Made by a program: the position numbers and the translations under genes
Assembly: GCF_029784135.1 (NCBI RefSeq)
Contig: NC_073745.1
Span: forward strand, 309,456,834-309,520,833
Direction: 5' to 3'
Length of the DNA: 64,000 nt
Source: Toxorhynchites rutilus septentrionalis
Lineage: Eukaryota > Arthropoda > Insecta > Diptera > Culicidae
Notes under the pieces: generated by a model
The model's input: the letters and a program-made list of their open reading frames with translations, nothing else
Told to the model about the DNA's origin: nothing
The model's database searches: none
In this document: positions 53,301-62,849 of the stretch, piece by piece
How positions within the stretch are numbered: position 1 is the first letter of the stretch
Layout of the letters: every line of letters starts with the position of its first letter

Positions 53301-54049
53301 ATATTGCTGAATTGGCAGCAATTCATTGGGCGCTGGACAGCGTCGCCTCACGACCTGTTGAACACTATTACATTGTAACGGATAGTCTTAGCTCTGTCGA
53401 AGCTATCCGTTCAGTGAGGCCGGAAAAGCACTCGCCGTACTTCCTTGAGAGAATACGAAAAATTTTGAGTGCTTTATCCAGACGCTGTTATGTCATTACC
53501 TTTGTGTGGGTCCCTTCTCATTGCTCAATTCCGGGTAATGAGAGGGCTGACTCATTAGCAAAGGTAGGTGCGATTGAAGGCGATATTTATCAGCGTCAAA
53601 TCGCCTTCAATGAATTTTACTCTTTAGTCCGTAAAAATACCATCGCTAACTGGCAACGCAAATGGAACGAAGATGAATTGGGCCGGTGGCTTCACTCGAT
53701 TATCCCTAAGGTTAGCCTCAAACCATGGTTCAAAAGTCTGGACTTGAGTCGGGACTTTATTCGCACCTTCTCCCGACTCATGTCCAATCACTGTTCGTTA
53801 GACGCGCTACTCTTTCGTTTCAATCTGGCCGGCAGCAATATCTGCGTTTGTGGCCGAGGTTACCACGACATCGAACACGTTGTTTGGTCGTGTGAGGTGT
53901 ATCTTGTTGCCAGATCGAATTTAGAGAACTCCCTTCGGGCTAGAGGAAGGCAGCCCAATGTGCCGGTGAGAGATGTGTTGGCTCGGTTAGACCTTGATTA
54001 CATGTCCCAAATATATGTTTTCCTTAAATCTATCGATGTTCGTGTGTGA
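50366..54049 (+). CDS. LINE ORF2: endonuclease, reverse transcriptase, RNase H
   Basis: 1227 residues from ATG 50366, overlapping the end of ORF1 by 8 bases (ATGTCTAA). The APE-type endonuclease covers about residues 10-225: LQWNCRSL, SETWL, LGDFNSHGTAWG and SDHLP with Asp216 and His217. The RT covers about 470-745: KPGKPASDFNSYRPIAMLSC, QYGFRRGKGTND, ASVFLDIKGAFDSV, GLPQGSCLSPLLYNFYV, the catalytic box LADDGVV (657-663; Leu replaces the usual Tyr/Phe), and FKYLGVWFD. RNase H covers about 945-1070: FTDGS (Asp949), IAELAAIHWAL, VTDSLSSVEAI and WVPSHCSIPGNERADSLAK. A C-terminal Cys-His motif is CVCGRGYHDIEHVVWSC. There are no stops. All catalytic residues look intact, so recent mobility is plausible. 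It encodes target-primed reverse transcription. Confidence 0.95.
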   Translation: MSNSNREVGDITVLQWNCRSLIPKLDTFKFLIHNFNCDVFALSETWLSSRDDLSFHDFNIIRLDRDDRYGGVLLGINKCHSFFRIDLPPIGGIEAVACHANIRGKDLCIVSLYWPPRAAVSRKQLVDMCSLLPEPRLILGDFNSHGTAWGEQYDDNRSLLIYDLCNSFNMTLLNTGETTRVPKPPANPSALDLSLCSNSLSLDCKWNVIQDPNGSDHLPIKISITIGSNFSESINMAYDLTRHIDWKKYADAIALAINSRDGLPPLEEYNFLSRLIYDSAVRAQTKPIPGSTIRRSPPNPWWDSQCSKLYQDKSNAFKAFRKRGTIENFQSYLDLENQFKNLIKGKKRAYWRNFVGGLSRETSMKKLWKVARNMRNRSSSNESDEYSHRWIFNFARKVCPDSAPVQKIVRDIPQDRCDLDSEFSMVEFSLALLSCNNSAPGSDRIKFNLLKNLPDVAKHRLLNLFNRFLEHNIVPDDWRQVRVIAIQKPGKPASDFNSYRPIAMLSCIRKLLEKIILFRLDRWVETNGLLSDTQYGFRRGKGTNDCLALLSSEIQMAYAGKKQMASVFLDIKGAFDSVSIEVLTDKLHSRGLPPLLNNMLYNLLCEKHLNFSHGDSAVSRVSYMGLPQGSCLSPLLYNFYVSDIDNCLTQNCSLRQLADDGVVSVVGSNESDLQGPLQDTLNNFSTWAIGLGIEFSTEKTEMVVFSRKHRPAKPKLQLLGKPITHAMSFKYLGVWFDSKCTWGAHIRYLSKKCQQRINFLRTITGTWWGAHPEDLIMLYRTTILSVMEYGSFCFQSAAKTHLIKLERIQYLCLRIALGCMPSTHTMSLEVLAGLLPLKDRFNLLSLRFFIRCKVMNLLVIGNFERLIELNFHSGFMSSYHEFISMQVDSSSYIPNRVCFPDYINSSVHFDLSMKQDIHGYSDYQRSRIAPTIFDEKYRGINCDNMYFTDGSTINESTGFGVFNEFFSTSHSLQNPCSVYIAELAAIHWALDSVASRPVEHYYIVTDSLSSVEAIRSVRPEKHSPYFLERIRKILSALSRRCYVITFVWVPSHCSIPGNERADSLAKVGAIEGDIYQRQIAFNEFYSLVRKNTIANWQRKWNEDELGRWLHSIIPKVSLKPWFKSLDLSRDFIRTFSRLMSNHCSLDALLFRFNLAGSNICVCGRGYHDIEHVVWSCEVYLVARSNLENSLRARGRQPNVPVRDVLARLDLDYMSQIYVFLKSIDVRV

Positions 54050-54573
54050 TTATCCTTATATCCTTATACCCTCCATTTCTTCCTTTGTGAGTAATTGGTC
54101 CGCTTGCTATAAACAGAAGAATGAAATGTAAATTCACAACTGATGTACGAATAGATTTAAGAATTGAGTGTGTGTGATTATCAACATTGTAATAATTTCC
54201 TTATACCCCATCCTTTTCCTGAGAAAATGTCACCCTTTTAATCTCGAGTCCACCACGAGTAATCGGTTTCCCACATTACTAACCATAGATTTAAGAAAAT
54301 TGTTCATATATATAGTTTTAAAAATATATTTAAGATTTCGGCTCCTTTAAACTTATGTAACTGAGCCTGTAAAAATAAACGAATTTATAAAAAAAAAAAA
54401 AAAAAACTATTTTTCGATACACTCCTCATATGTCGTTGATTGAGACATTTTCAGGGATGACAGCCATCGTCCTTTGAATGCCTTGAACTGTTGGGCAACC
54501 TCTCAAACTTGAATAGAGTTTTGTAAATAGCAAGTAATCTTTAGTGATCAATTGTACTTGGGATACAGTTTTC

Positions 54574-54888
54574 TTAGATTGAGTTTTCCGCATGAACTGA
54601 AACGAATTGTAATTTTCGACACGTTAAAATACGTTGGCTTCCATGAATTAATCTTACTGATTTTTTGGAAACTTTCTCCAAATTACGAACTTTATGGATG
54701 TTACTACCGGAACCAGGCTCCCGTTTAATGTTTTCATTTTTCTCCAGAAGTGTGAGGATATTGTAGATATTGGAACGGGTGTATCCGGCGGACTCAAAGT
54801 GTTTGACGATGTCCACTTTCTTCGCAACGGGGAGGAGTTCCCAGTATGCACAAACCATAAAGCGCAGTTGCTTTACTGTTTTCGCCAT
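54574..54888 (-). pseudogene. Transposase N-terminal (HTH) fragment, mariner-like
   Basis: Minus strand: LPVAKKVDIVKHFESAGYTR, SNIYNILTLLEKNENIKREP, GSGSNIHKVRNLEKV, the paired-type HTH and linker of a mariner-group transposase. It is followed by non-matching frames. A C-terminal fragment faces it head to head on the other strand (next entry). Confidence 0.55.
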
Positions 54889-54980
54889 AACTTCCGCGGT
54901 TCAACTGATGTGGTTTCAACAAGACGACACTATTTGTCACACAGTACGCGTAACGAATGACCAACTGAGAAGCTAGAGTT
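54886..54980 (+). pseudogene. Mariner-like transposase catalytic fragment
   Basis: Plus strand: MWFQQDDTICHTVRVTNDQL then RS and a stop. This is the FQQDGAxxH second-Asp block (an Asp replaces Gly). Only about 25 codons. Divergent from, but related to, the fragment at 24010-24260. Confidence 0.5.
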
Positions 54981-57059
54981 AAGTGAACAAATCATCTCTC
55001 TTTTTCGACCTTTTTCGGCCGTCCAGATCGTGTAATTTGACACATAATGTTTTGACAAGTTTTTAACAATATCACACGGGTTATTGGTTGTTCCTTGTTA
55101 TATAGTCAGTTTTTAGCTAAATTCAAATAAAAATTACATACAATTTTTGCGTGCTTTATCTTAAAATTAGGAACAAATCTCCTAAAAAACATCCAACCCA
55201 GGGTTAGGATTCCCTGAAAAATTGATTGGACCAAGAGTCCCTTCGTTGTATCCGCAAATATAACCTCGAAGGAAAACGAAAGGTCTCAGTTAGGTTACGA
55301 CAACGATAACTACCCTCTCACAGGTACCCGGATTTTCTATACATTGAACGCGTTGTGCAATGAACGAAGGAACGATCGAATAAACGAAAACTTGCTCATA
55401 AAATATCCCACCCCCTCCTATTTTCTTTCAGCCGTTCTGTGCTCGAAATGTATTTACCATCGCATTTAGACGAAATTTTCGTACTCATCATGATTCATCG
55501 GTCGTAAATATTCCCCTGGGTGCGTGCGGCGCCGCCTTCCCGAGTAGACGATGAACCACCACTCCCGTCCCAATCCGTTTCGTTTGTTGACATTTTTTTT
55601 CTTCTCTCTTCTTCTTTTTTTTATAACTCTCTAACAAGGCGATAAATTGTGACTAGCCCTGCTCTGAGACAGAGACAGAGACCGGTGTGTAACAAAAGCA
55701 AACACGATGTCAACAAAGCCGATGATGAGAATTGCGGCCGGGTAGATTGATAATAAGTTAACCACCCGCAAAACGGTTGATTGCCGCCCGTAATCTTGCT
55801 TGGTTGATCGTTAAACGAGGAAGAGAACGAAAATAGAGAGAAAGTGAGTGAGCCGGGGTTGTAAAGTGATTCGCAATATTAATGAGTGTAATGATGCAAG
55901 CAAACAACAAAAAAAAAAAAAACTAACGAAACTCGCATAGTAGGCGACTGTGCGGCCAACATAGTCGTCGTCTTGGTGACTGTAAATCGCTATGAAATTT
56001 ATGGTTTCGAAAATGTTATTTATGATTGAATTAAAACCTCGCGTAGCTGCTGCTTTGTGTGTGCACCACATCCTATCGATCGCGTGAACTCTCTGTGCCA
56101 AGTGTTGCGGCGAATGATCTCATGCAGAAGTGCATGACAGAGCCTAATAATAGTAATACTAATTAATAGCATTAATAACAATTCATTACCGATAAACATG
56201 GCGGAGTGGCCGGCGAATGGCGGCGACGCGCAGTGCCCAGCAGGGCAATGGGCAAACTATGAGGCATAAAAAACACAGCAAAGAAACCACTTTTAATTAT
56301 CGCGATTATTCATCCGTTATCTTGCAAGCAATTGACTTGGAGTGAACCTCCTCTCTTCTTTACTACCGCTAGTAATGCGGTCGTCGTCGTCGCCATTCCT
56401 AGTTTTTTTTGTGTCCCAGACGCAGTGATGCCGCCGCGTAACGTCACATTCGGTTACCGGTCGGTGCCGCCGCTGCTGTCACGCGAAACCGAAAACGATT
56501 GTGCTTATGTGTGTGTATATGCATATGCGCACGTTTTTGCTCTCTGCGCTGCAGAATTGACTTTCACGGAACATTAATTTCCCTGGTGATCAATTTTCGC
56601 ATTTTTCGCATTTGAATTTGCCGTGGTGGTTCCGCTGAAAGCGCGCAAGATGGCGTCGTCCTTTGCGATATCTCTGGCGTTCCGTGCCCTCTCGCTAACG
56701 CGTCCGTGCTCCTTCCACTTCTGCTTCTCATGCTGCTGCTGCTGCTGACCCGTCTTCATTTCGTAGTGATTTATAGTGTTTATACGTATAAAATGCCTGA
56801 GTACACTGCAGCAATATCGTCGTCGTCGTCGCTGCTAGTAGCACTCCTCGCGCACTGAGCGGATCAGTGTCGCAAAGGGATGATTATAAATCTTCTAAAT
56901 TTGTTTGCCTTGACAACGATGCTGCTGCTGCCGTGCGCTCGTATTTCAAACCAGGGCCAAACCCTGGTTATAATTGATTATTTAGCAATTGGGGAAGAAT
57001 GAGTTTCTTGCCGGAACTTTTTTACGCGCCGGTTAAGGGACAAGTATAAAACAGAGGTA
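54981..57059. other. Presumed Tet intron or upstream sequence, locally GC-rich
   Basis: No gene recognised. 55500-55800 and 56180-56900 are GC-rich with GTC (56818-56830) and CTG repeats (56731-56748), similar in character to 41330-43070, possibly regulatory. An A-run lies at 55910-55922. Confidence 0.3.
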
Positions 57060-58631
57060 CAGTGACTTGCAAACGAAAAAAATACACCCGAATTCATAAA
57101 CTTCTTCATACCTGGATTATTAGAAATATGGAGAACGCGTAGAAATAATTAGATCATTTTCAAGTTATATGCAAATTTGGTAGTTTTTGGTTAAAACAGG
57201 TATAGCATGAAAAAAATCCACTAGAAAATTCACAATATCTTGTAACAAAACATTGACTCACCCCTTGTTATTGGTGCTGCCTTATGTCAAAACTATTTTG
57301 TACGCGCCATTTAAGTTCGATTCAAACTGTGTTTCAGTTGCTCATCGTTGAAAAGAATGTTGGAACTTGAAGAAATCATGGCTGGTAAACAAATTTCAAT
57401 TCCCATCCGAAATTTGGTGGTAAAAAACTGTACGGACAATCTATCACAACGGAAAATTGTCGTGTCGGGTCAGTCGTGGTGTTGTATTGTAAGTAGCGGC
57501 TAGCTCAGAGGGTGCCGACCCTTCACCAGAAAAACGAAGCGGACTCACGGATTAAGCGGTAGAAGGTAGAATGACTTTATTATAGGGTTTGGGTATAATA
57601 AGAACGGGGAGTTTTGGGGATGACGGTTTTCTTTCCTAAAATAACTGGGAAGTTCGAAACTACACTGTCAAGGAAACCTTCATTCTATAGTAGATGATAG
57701 AGTGTATTCGTTTTTGTGAAAAAGTTTAAGAAGTTCAAGTTTCTGAAAATTCGATTAGTTCAAAAATTGCTTGTGGGGCAAAGGTGCGCAGTGGCTGTGA
57801 GGAAAAAGCTCGCACCAGCGTTTTGCTCTCAAAAAAATTATAAAATGTTTTCAACCAAATTTTTAACGGGACCCACAAGAAGAAAACTGATTTTAAGAAA
57901 TGCACTCCAGAAATGCTCAAATTGCCCGACAGAGGCTTCGGGAGAGGCTCGAAGCGTCTGAATCAGCTCTGAGGAAGAGGCTCATATCAGAAAGTGACTT
58001 ATGATTCGAATCTTCTTTTATTGACATTTCTACTTCTGACATTCTCATTTGACATTCTCTACTTCTGAAGGATCACTCTGGTAGTGATCCTTCTCCCGCT
58101 TCTGATGATAAAACATTTATTTTTGGTATAAGTTATCTCAGAAGTTCAATTCAATAAGTGCGCACTTTTGCCCCGTATGGTGCGCACTTTTGCCCTGTAT
58201 GGTGCCCACCTTTGCCCCCACTATGTACTTTGACGTGTTCCACGGACTGACAAATCGAAGCGTGAGATCTTTAATTAAAAATGACTGGTGAGAGTGAGAG
58301 ACTGGGAGGAGAATTGATGGAGAACAGGCCCAAATGTCTTCAGAAAGTGATTGAGGATCACGGTCTGATCAAGATCTGAAGATCTTAAGTTTGCATCATC
58401 ACATCGTTTTTTTTGTTATGAATTTTTAAAGTGGGTTTTTTTTGTCTTGTTGATTATATGGATACTTTTCACTTATTTGCTTCAAAAGCTTTGTTTTAAG
58501 AGTAAATAAGCTAGATTATTGTTTCAATCATTATTATTTATTATTATAATACAATTCATACCCTTATTTTACAAACATTGTTCATTTAAATCTCATGATG
58601 TGATGATGGTTCAAGTGGTCGCGAGTCACTG
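57060..58631 (+). pseudogene. Tc1-type element remnant, copy 2, split by another MITE
   Basis: The left end CAGTGACTTGCAAACGAAAA preceded by TA (57058-57059) is Tc1-like. A right end gcgagtcactg at 58621-58631 mirrors the first 11 bases, but TA does not follow. 57330-57490 matches 32790-32940 (aaagaatgttggaacttgaa...). 58232-58400 matches two separate parts of 33245-33770, with the catalytic centre deleted. The gap 57491-58231 holds unrelated inserted sequence including a MITE. Confidence 0.7.
57773..58221. mobile_element. MITE with GTGGGGCAAAGGTG ends inside the Tc1 remnant
   Basis: gtggggcaaaggtgcgca (57773-57790) is inverted at 58203-58221 (tgcccacctttgcccccac), one base longer in the G-run. 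Next to the right end the same motif is repeated in tandem (tgcgcacttttgccccgtat, about 22-bp units, 58159-58221). No transposase. Confidence 0.6.
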
Positions 58632-60122
58632 AACATCTCCTCGGTCGTCACCGGACTCGCAACAACAGTAGCGCGAGTGGGGCCATAATTATAGCCGCGT
58701 AAGAAGTTTTAATATACATTTCTATTTTTTTCTTTTAAATCTTATTTTCCAGCGAGACTGACTGGAGTACGCAAAATCGGGTGTGGCACTATGACGGAAC
58801 GAATATGGATCGGCTTTTGGCCTAGTCATCATCGGGGCTATTACTACGGGGAAGGAGTGCACAGTCATTCCAGCAGCGGCTGTGTGAACCTAGCTTCGCA
58901 CTCTACCAGAGCAGTCAATTAGGCAAGGAGGAAAATATGAATACCTCCTTGTCCTCCTCCTTCTCCGGGTAAGAGGGAGTGAGAATTTGATAAGAATGAT
59001 CGACGGCTTCGTATGGTATGTATTTTCATGCAAATTTGTGTGTGATAACGACAGGATGCTATAATTTCCTCCTCCTCCTCACAGCGCATAACATAAGCAT
59101 TACGCGAATGACACGATGTATCGGCAAATAGCAATTTCCGGAGCACTCGACACGACTTATAATTAACTCCGTTGTTTATTGTCCTAGCAGAGGGACAAAA
59201 CTTCTCGTCTGCGTCTACTACGCTTCGGAAAAGGATTATGTTTATTTTCGGTGAGTGCTGCTTCCACGCTGATGTCCCTCCGGCTACAGTGTCAATATTG
59301 ATCTTGCCAACAGCCTGGGGTTTTTGTGTTCTTGCTTATTAGCAATAATTCAAACAACTAATTAACATTCCCAATGGTTGTAGTGTAAGCAGCAAAGCTA
59401 CCCTCGTTTCAGATAGCAGCAACAAAAAAAAAAGCTGGTTACGGAATGAAAATCTAATAATAAATCCACACCACTATAGATAGGGCCGTCCCGGTTTGAC
59501 ACAGTTTCCTTCTTGGCAATCGGTAATTGAATTCGTAGAAAATGACTTGTCCTCGTCGCACAACAGGCACAACAAACAGGTGAAAATAAAAACTAACGTC
59601 CTCGTTACGTGTTACGTGCTGCTGCTAGCTGGGGTGAGCGGCGAGGGCAAAAAGACGAACAGACAGGGCCGTATCGATCAAACCGCCGACTCTGTGCGCG
59701 CGGGTTGGTTGGTAAGTCTCGAGTTTTTGTGTGATTGTATCAGCGGAATTCGTATAGAAAAATGGGCTCCACTATATGGGCTGCGAGAATGAGGACATTT
59801 TTCTAGAAGTGACACTGGCAGATAAAAATTGTGTGATGGCAGTCTCGCGGCACGCGGTTACTCATTAAAGTCTTTGAATGAGTAACCGCGTGCTGTTTCA
59901 CGAGGATACTTTGTTTGATACAGATCCTAGTAAGTTTTTATCAAGTTAACAATAAAGCTATAGTATTTTAATTTGTGAATTTCAGTCAAAACATCGCAAC
60001 ATGGAACGCTCTTTTTACAGCGCGGAACCGCAACGTATTGTTATCTGTAAAACAAGGCAAAAATCATCGGGAGATTGAATCGATCGAAAACATTTGTTTT
60101 CGATGCACTTTATGATCGAAAT
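58632..60122. other. Presumed intron, no gene seen
   Basis: 59820-59900 holds a foldback: cgcggcacgcggttactcat (59848) faces atgagtaaccgcgtgctgtt (59878). Otherwise no recognised element and no credible coding frame. Confidence 0.35.
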
Positions 60123-61553
60123 AAAAAAAAGTCACAGGAGGGTTGTGTCTGAGACACGACCGCATAGTTGACGTAGGATTCCGTTAGGCTATCTGTTGAT
60201 TTAGAATATGTTTGAAGAATTACATCTTTAAACTCTTTGATAATGGTGGCCCTGAAAATTGCCGTTTTGTTTGGTTGTTCGGTATTGTTTGTTCACTCCA
60301 CCAGGGTTTACCGAGTGATGATGACAGAAGGATGGTAAACAGTCGTTGGATGGTGCGATTCATATAAAAGACACCGAAGTAGAACGAGATATGACGGAAA
60401 CCGCCCTTTGTGATCCTAGACGAGATGCTCCTGTGTTATGTATGGGTGAACTAAAGAAAAAAAAAACTCACCAATGTGAGTATATAAGATAATTACCAAT
60501 GCCGAACAAAATTATTAATTTTTCTCATCAGTAAAAACATGTTACTTTAATATGGAGAAAACATATTTGAAATGGAAAAGGTAGTTTTATTTTATAATTT
60601 TTACTCTTTGAGTGTTTATTCAACCCAATGCGAATTTTAATTGGACTAACAACACCTAATACTATATGTAGATCATATGGGAAATCTTTTTTTCTAGTAT
60701 TTCTTCACTTTTCCAATTTTTCAACAAAACAGACAATTTAAACCAAATGACCCGTTTTCGAGCGGGAACACATCTTGATTTTTATTTATGATTTATTTAT
60801 AATTGAAATAAATCTTTTCATATATCAAGTCATTTTCAACACAAGCTACTATATACAATTTTACACTTACACTTGTGCTAAATTTTTCACAATACACGAT
60901 TGGTTATTGATATGAAATTTCACGAAGCAACTAACATTAAAGTTCCAAATTTAAATTTTGTTTGCTAGAATTTATCGTATCACTCACCTTACTTGCAAAA
61001 ATGCCCCCGACTTGCATATATTTGCAATGCCGATTTTCCCCAGGCAGCTTGCTTTTGATGTCTCTGTTAGGGAACACATTTCGGTAGGAACAAAAGTTCC
61101 CCCTACTTTCATGTATTTGCAATGCCGATTTCCCCCAGACAGCTTGGTTTTGATGTCTCTGTTAGGGAATACATTTCGGTAGGAACAAAAGTTCCCCCTA
61201 CTTTCATGTATTTTCAGTGCCGGTTTCCCCCAGGCAGCTTGGTTCTGATGTTTCTGTTAGGGACCCGCCGCATGTGTCGTCAATTCGACCAATCATAAGC
61301 GGGTATTTCCGTTAGGATAGGGGTTGAGATGTTTCAATTGTTCGATAGTTAGTTTCATGACATATAGTATTTTCTTCAATATAAAAAATTGTTATGGAGT
61401 ACCGAAATCGATTGACGCAGAAATTTCATCAATCCATCACGAAATGACTGAGCAATAAGCGATTGAAATTGGACAATTTTCACGATGTACTCGATTTTCG
61501 ATTTTCAATTTGTACCCCAATATGTTCCCGAAAGACGTAATCCTACGTCAAAA
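60123..61553 (+). repeat. 1.4-kb interspersed repeat family, copy B (empty site for the LINE tail)
   Basis: Matches copy A (17011-18494) from aaaagtcacaggagggttgt to gacgtaatcctacgtcaaaa. It keeps the uninterrupted aaaaacatgtt at 60533-60543 where copy A has the LINE tail. B carries extra sequence of about 90 bp near 60325-60430 that A lacks. The tandem array of three 95-bp units is at 61026-61265. Confidence 0.75.
61026..61265 (+). repeat. Tandem array, 95-bp unit, in repeat copy B
   Basis: Units start at 61026, 61121 and 61216 (aatgccgattt / cagtgccggttt), each with cttgg/cttgc-ttttgatgtctctgttaggg and aaaagttccccctactttca blocks. Spacing is exactly 95 bp. Confidence 0.9.
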
Positions 61554-61554
61554 C

Positions 61555-62260
61555 AGGATCGATTGGACGTACCCGAAAAACGAAAGGCAAGGAAAGGTTA
61601 TAAATAAAATCAGAGACGAGCTGAACTTGTCTGTGAGTTCCAGAACATACGGAGACAGCTTGTGGAGCATGGACTCTGTGGTAAAAGCCCCAGGAAGGTT
61701 CCTATGCTCACACAGAGGCTACTTCTAGCGAGGTTGAGGTTTGCTAAGGACCATTTCGATTGGGTAGGCCCAGAAAACAGCAAAAATGGCGAAATGTGCT
61801 GTTGTCTGACGAAACGAAGGTCAACTTGATCGGTTCTGATGGAAAAAGCTGGATAAATCGCCCGATTTGCTAAGACAACATCATGATCTGGGGATGCTTC
61901 TTTTTGTACGAAGTCGGTTTCCTGAACTAGAGCGTCAAGATAATTGGCCAGTACCTTTATGCTCAGATATTAGACGACGTTATGCTACTGCATGCGGAGT
62001 GGGAAATGCTGTGTGAATGGAAATTTATGAAAGACAACGACCTCAAACACACCGACGGAACTGTGAAGAAGTAATTGGACCTCAATTCCATCGAGGAACT
62101 GTGGCAGATCGGAAAATTCAAAAACCTGGCATGCGATTCCTGTCAGCACTTATCAAAATCTGATCGATTCTCTGCCGATCAGGGTGCGGGAAGTCAACCG
62201 AAACAAAGGTTATACGACAAAATATCAGCACGTCGTTTATATGAATTGTTGCTTTCTTAA
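61555..62260 (+). pseudogene. Tc1-type transposase remnant
   Basis: Immediately after repeat copy B. KIRDELNLSVSSRTYG (61600-61650), LRFAKDHFDWVG (61736-61772), LSDETKVNLIGSDGKSWINR (first Asp; 61810-61860), IMIWGCFF (61882-61905), IIGQYLYAQILDDVMLLHAE (61940-62000), KDNDLKHTDGTVKK (second Asp; 62030-62070) and LDLNSIEELWQI (62070-62110). The order is correct; frames are broken by several shifts and stops. Confidence 0.8.
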
Positions 62261-62609
62261 CTGTGAATATGTCTTATTTCTTTGAAAGAGACAAATATTT
62301 TATTTTATACAAATATTGTTTTTGGGTGATGGATTGAAACACTGAGTACCATCTTCGGACGTGATTTGACGAAATAATTTACCGCGACGTTCAGTACGGT
62401 TATACGAATCTGTGTCGAGCTGTCGAATGGCAATTACTTGTAGGGTGCTTATTTATGTCTGAGAACGATTTTGAGACGTCCCTGCTCATTCCGGATGACG
62501 TTTAAACAGTTGATCCCAGCTGTGTGTTGTGTGTGGTTTTTATCATTGTTCATGGAAATACGAAGCTTTTTCTCGGAAAGGGCAAAATGACAAATGGTGC
62601 GCTATCCCC

Positions 62610-62790
62610 TAAACTTTGCTGAGTCGGTTGGAGAACATAGAAGAAGTGAGCATTGGAACGGTTCGAAACGTTATTCGGAAGTATGGAGAGGAAGGCAGCT
62701 TCCAGGATAGAAATGAAATCTGGACGGAAAGCGAGACGACCGTTGGAATAAATTGGATTTTTTCACTCTTGAATACACTCTTGAATACAC
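62610..62790 (+). pseudogene. Tc1-type HTH fragment
   Basis: LSRLENIEEVSIGTVRNVIR then KYGEEGSFQDRN: the second helix-turn-helix and linker of a Tc1 transposase. It lies downstream of a C-terminal fragment, so it belongs to another truncated copy. Confidence 0.5.
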
Positions 62791-62849
62791 GCTTCCAGAA
62801 CTTTTTGCAATATATTCAGCGAAAATTTAAATTTTTGAACCACAGGTAA

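Larger units (their letters stand above)
48715..54406 (+). mobile_element. Near-intact I-superfamily LINE, about 5.7 kb
   Basis: Two ORFs, a 3' UTR (54050-54388) and an A-tail (54389-54406). Flanked by ctatttttc at 48706-48714 and 54407-54415, a 9-bp candidate target duplication that places the 5' end at agtgagagg (48715). The resulting 292-bp 5' UTR contains two near-identical blocks, gccttgaaaaaga at 48777-48789 and 48823-48835, 46 bp apart. ORF2 is fully open; ORF1 has one homopolymer frame break. It is inserted antisense to Tet. The 5' end depends on the short duplication and is less certain than the 3' end. Confidence 0.85.
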
